In this document: positions 46,063 through 48,319 of the stretch, in pieces
Layout of the letters: every line of letters begins with the position of its first letter
Numbering within the stretch: position 1 is the first letter of the stretch
DNA from: a virus
Virus record (IMG/VR): IMGVR_UViG_3300009164_000117
Location: 1 to 48,319 of that record
Length of the DNA: 48,319 nt
Strand: one strand, 5' to 3'
Translations under genes and position numbers: made by a program
Notes under the pieces: model-generated
Told to the model about the DNA's origin: nothing
What the model saw: the letters and a program-made list of their open reading frames with translations, nothing else
The model's database searches: none

Positions 46063-47145
46063 TCAATTTACTATTAAAGAAAAACCTAAGCTTTTATTTA
46101 TTGAAGCATAACCAGCTGGATTTGTAATCACAACGTCTAGATTTCCAGAACCAGATAATGTTGGTAAATTGAGTAATATTGTATTGTTATTTAATATATT
46201 ATAACTACTTAATGGTAATATATATCCTGAGACTGCTCCCATTTTTGCAGTAGCTACGGATGTTGTGCTAGGTACTAAAGTTAATTTATTTGAACTTAAT
46301 AATACATAGCTGGTATATTGATAATTATCTCCATTTAATATAAAGCTATTAATATTTTTATTAACTATTTTATAGCTTGAAAGCATAGGAAATTGTTTTC
46401 CAACTGTATTATATAATACTTCTGTAATCGTGGGGTATGCTGATATACTTTGTGTTTCTACTACAGTAGTGCCAGATAGAGAATTATAGGATAGATATAA
46501 TTCACTATCTGGAATTCTATAATTAGTATCAATATAGTATATTGGCGCTGAAATTTCGTTTTTATCTTTAAAGATCCACCCTTTAATAGTGAATGTAGTA
46601 TCTGCTGTAATTCTAAATTTATCGCTAAATGTAGAATCTACTGGTGATGACATTGTAATGTTACCGTCCCAAAGAACCTCTGATCGTATCTCGATAACAT
46701 CTGTTGTTTCAGTCGGTTCTTTCCATGCTAATATAATATATGGATTATTATATGGTAAGAAATTAGATATAATTTGATCCATATCTTCCATATAACGCGT
46801 TAGTATAGACATACTAACTGTTATATTAATAGGTACCGGCATTTTAACCGCAGTGCTATTTTTTTCAGTTGAAGCATTATATAAGTAATCGAGTTTATTA
46901 AAGACTCTTTTTTCATCTCGAGAAATGCTCGTTACATTTAAAGCAACAACTGGTAGTGTTAAGTTTTGAGCTTTATTAACAATGTCATACATCACTCTCT
47001 GTTTTGGAGCAAGTACATATCGCACTTCAATAACTTCAGTAGGCTCTCTATTCTGATTATATCTTTTAATAATCGTATCATCAAATGCAGCTAGGAATTG
47101 TGTAACTATGTCTTTGACATTCCAGTTGTATGTATAATTTTTCAT
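46063..47145 (-). CDS. gp15: Tail terminator/sheath stabiliser, T4 gp15-like, with C-terminal Ig-like extension
   Basis: 360 aa. MSILTRYMEDMDQIISNFLP matches the T4 gp15 core (SIFTRYEDDMFQIVEQILPY); FTIKGWIFKD is the later conserved strand. T4 gp15 has 272 residues; the extra about 130 C-terminal residues (SSYKIVNKNINSFILNGDNY, LPTLSGSGNLDVVITNPAGY) look like IPT/TIG Ig-like domains. Late box TATAAATA at 47194-47201, about 49 bp upstream. Confidence 0.85.
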   Translation of the reverse strand: MKNYTYNWNVKDIVTQFLAAFDDTIIKRYNQNREPTEVIEVRYVLAPKQRVMYDIVNKAQNLTLPVVALNVTSISRDEKRVFNKLDYLYNASTEKNSTAVKMPVPINITVSMSILTRYMEDMDQIISNFLPYNNPYIILAWKEPTETTDVIEIRSEVLWDGNITMSSPVDSTFSDKFRITADTTFTIKGWIFKDKNEISAPIYYIDTNYRIPDSELYLSYNSLSGTTVVETQSISAYPTITEVLYNTVGKQFPMLSSYKIVNKNINSFILNGDNYQYTSYVLLSSNKLTLVPSTTSVATAKMGAVSGYILPLSSYNILNNNTILLNLPTLSGSGNLDVVITNPAGYASINKSLGFSLIVN

Positions 47146-47193
47146 AGTTAATAATTCTAATATTGCACCTGTAATGATACTCTATATTATATT

Positions 47194-47201
47194 TATTTAT
47201 A
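47194..47201 (-). promoter_or_regulatory. Late promoter of gp15 overlapping the helicase stop codon
   Basis: TATAAATA on the minus strand; the TAA stop of the helicase gene (47197-47199) lies inside it. Confidence 0.65.
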
Positions 47202-48319
47202 CGAATCGATCTAAGAAATACTTTGGTAGTTTGCTCTTATTTTTAATTACACTATCAATAATCGCTCCATCTAATATATAAGTAACACAATGATCTTTAC
47301 TAGACCTAATACCTCTACCACATGCTTGTATCATCGAACCTAACATTTTATTTATATACCAATCCTTATCTATTTTCATCAGCCTTTCAACTCTCTTCTC
47401 CTTCATAGGTAAGTAAGGTGCTTTAATAATGATTTGAAATCTCGCAAGATCATCTTTTAGATCCACTCCATATCCCATCGATGGTGAAATCAATACTGTA
47501 GGTTCTTCTGTATTATAATGTTGTTCGAGTAAATTTTCGTTATTGATACCAGGCTCTCTAAACAAGTATCTACTATCTTTCATCGTAAGATGTAAGTAAG
47601 ATGTTATACTATTAGTATGCGTATGAATTACACCCTTATCATTTTTATGATGATTACATATCTCAATAATTTGCTTAGCAATCTTAGGTAATTCTTGCTT
47701 TAAATTATTAAAACTTAGTTTGACTTTTGATTGCGCGTAAATAGGAGCATTTTTAGCATCAAAGGATGATTCAACTTCTATATACTTATAATCAGTAATA
47801 CCTAAGGACTTGCAATAATTCTTATGATCGATAATAGTAGCTGACATAAGAACAACTTTATCAGCATAATCAAATAAGTTAGTAGCTAGCTTATCTACTT
47901 TAAGTGTAATAAACGAAATTGATTTTGTATCTGTCTCAAATAGATATTCACATTCATTCCAGTTATTTTGTAGAGCTGTTAGTTTTGATTGTAACCCTCG
48001 AAGCATAATAAGTTCTAACTTTTTATTTTCTTCACCTACAGTAGCTTTTACTTTAGGTTTATTAGTAGATGCTTTATTAACTAGTAAATCTTGTAAAGCT
48101 TCAACTTTATTTGTTACTTTAATTAATACGTTATTTACCCATTTAAAAGCTTTATCATAGTTATCACCCTCAAACGGAGGTATCGTAGTATCACTATTTC
48201 GTAAAGTATCAAAGCTTACAGTGCATGTGAATTGCTTAACAATTTGATCTTCTAACTCAGATGCTTCATCACATACAATATATTCTTTACGTTTTACATG
48301 ACTCGGTAATGCAAAAAAC
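47197..48319 (-). CDS. DinG/XPD-like superfamily 2 helicase, 3' part
   Basis: The frame continues upstream of the Met at 48006 to the window edge, so the 5' part is missing. VCDEASELEDQ near the edge is the DEAH-type Walker B. VVLMSATI is motif III, ISPSMGYGVDLKDD and ACGRGIRSSKDHCVTYILD are motifs V and VI of the Rad3/DinG family. Unwinds DNA with ATP, probably in replication or repair. Whether the Fe-S cysteines are present cannot be seen here. Confidence 0.85.
   Translation of the reverse strand, partial: FFALPSHVKRKEYIVCDEASELEDQIVKQFTCTVSFDTLRNSDTTIPPFEGDNYDKAFKWVNNVLIKVTNKVEALQDLLVNKASTNKPKVKATVGEENKKLELIMLRGLQSKLTALQNNWNECEYLFETDTKSISFITLKVDKLATNLFDYADKVVLMSATIIDHKNYCKSLGITDYKYIEVESSFDAKNAPIYAQSKVKLSFNNLKQELPKIAKQIIEICNHHKNDKGVIHTHTNSITSYLHLTMKDSRYLFREPGINNENLLEQHYNTEEPTVLISPSMGYGVDLKDDLARFQIIIKAPYLPMKEKRVERLMKIDKDWYINKMLGSMIQACGRGIRSSKDHCVTYILDGAIIDSVIKNKSKLPKYFLDRFV

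Overview
The window is part of the genome of a large, AT-rich tailed phage with a contractile tail, a distant relative of T4. The right-hand third, mostly on the minus strand, holds a T4-type head and neck block: gp15-like tail terminator, gp20 portal, gp13-like neck protein, gp4-like head completion protein, gp21 prohead protease, a gp67/68-like core protein, gp22 scaffold and gp23 major capsid protein. Short TATAAATA-type boxes sit just upstream of most of these genes and of the other structural and lysis genes, as expected for T4-type late transcription. Class I ribonucleotide reductase, ThyX, a phosphoribosyltransferase and a DinG/XPD-like helicase complete the lytic-phage picture. The host cannot be named from the sequence.

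Layout. 1-4331: a tandem array of about 20 small paralogous genes built from a 12-bp, codon-phased repeat encoding the tetrapeptide x-Ser-Val-x. I do not recognise this family. 4332-12233: an accessory region of small genes, most with a copy of a 19-bp promoter-like element (AACGAACTCCGATATAATA), together with four tRNA or tRNA-like genes, several strong hairpins and a four-copy 25-nt non-coding repeat. 12597-16494: two putative internal head proteins and a large LRR plus lysozyme fusion, all carrying N-terminal motifs that look like capsid-targeting sequences ending in a gp21-type cleavage site. 16536-19518: ThyX and two sugar or methyl transferases. 19520-20828: lysis genes (Rz1 inside Rz, holin-like protein, divergent endolysin). 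20841-25455: small genes, phosphoribosyltransferase, nrdB and nrdA. 25506-28266: baseplate/spike genes on the minus strand. 28316-31220: a compact operon encoding a DpdA-like transglycosylase, a DpdN-like formyltransferase, a P-loop kinase and QueF. 31296-34589: a late tail-fibre operon whose two large genes are strikingly GC-rich and include an SGNH hydrolase. 34794-37225: a structural gene, then an HNH homing endonuclease beside a DNA methyltransferase that shares its N-terminal domain. 37375-48319: the head/neck block, interrupted by a second free-standing endonuclease, and the 3' part of a helicase gene.

How it fits together. Three promoter types are visible: the GAACT...TATAAT element in front of accessory genes, the dpd/queF operon and nrdA; a weaker -10 version (GATAAAATA) within the repeat array; and T4-like late boxes for virion and lysis genes. 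The 28316-31220 operon predicts guanine hypermodification of the phage DNA: QueF reduces preQ0 to preQ1, the transglycosylase inserts the base into DNA, and the formyltransferase would give 7-(formylamino)methyl-7-deazaguanine. Such DNA would resist many restriction enzymes. The kinase in this operon has no assigned role in the known pathway. The tetrapeptide-repeat array is the most unusual and least explained part of the window.
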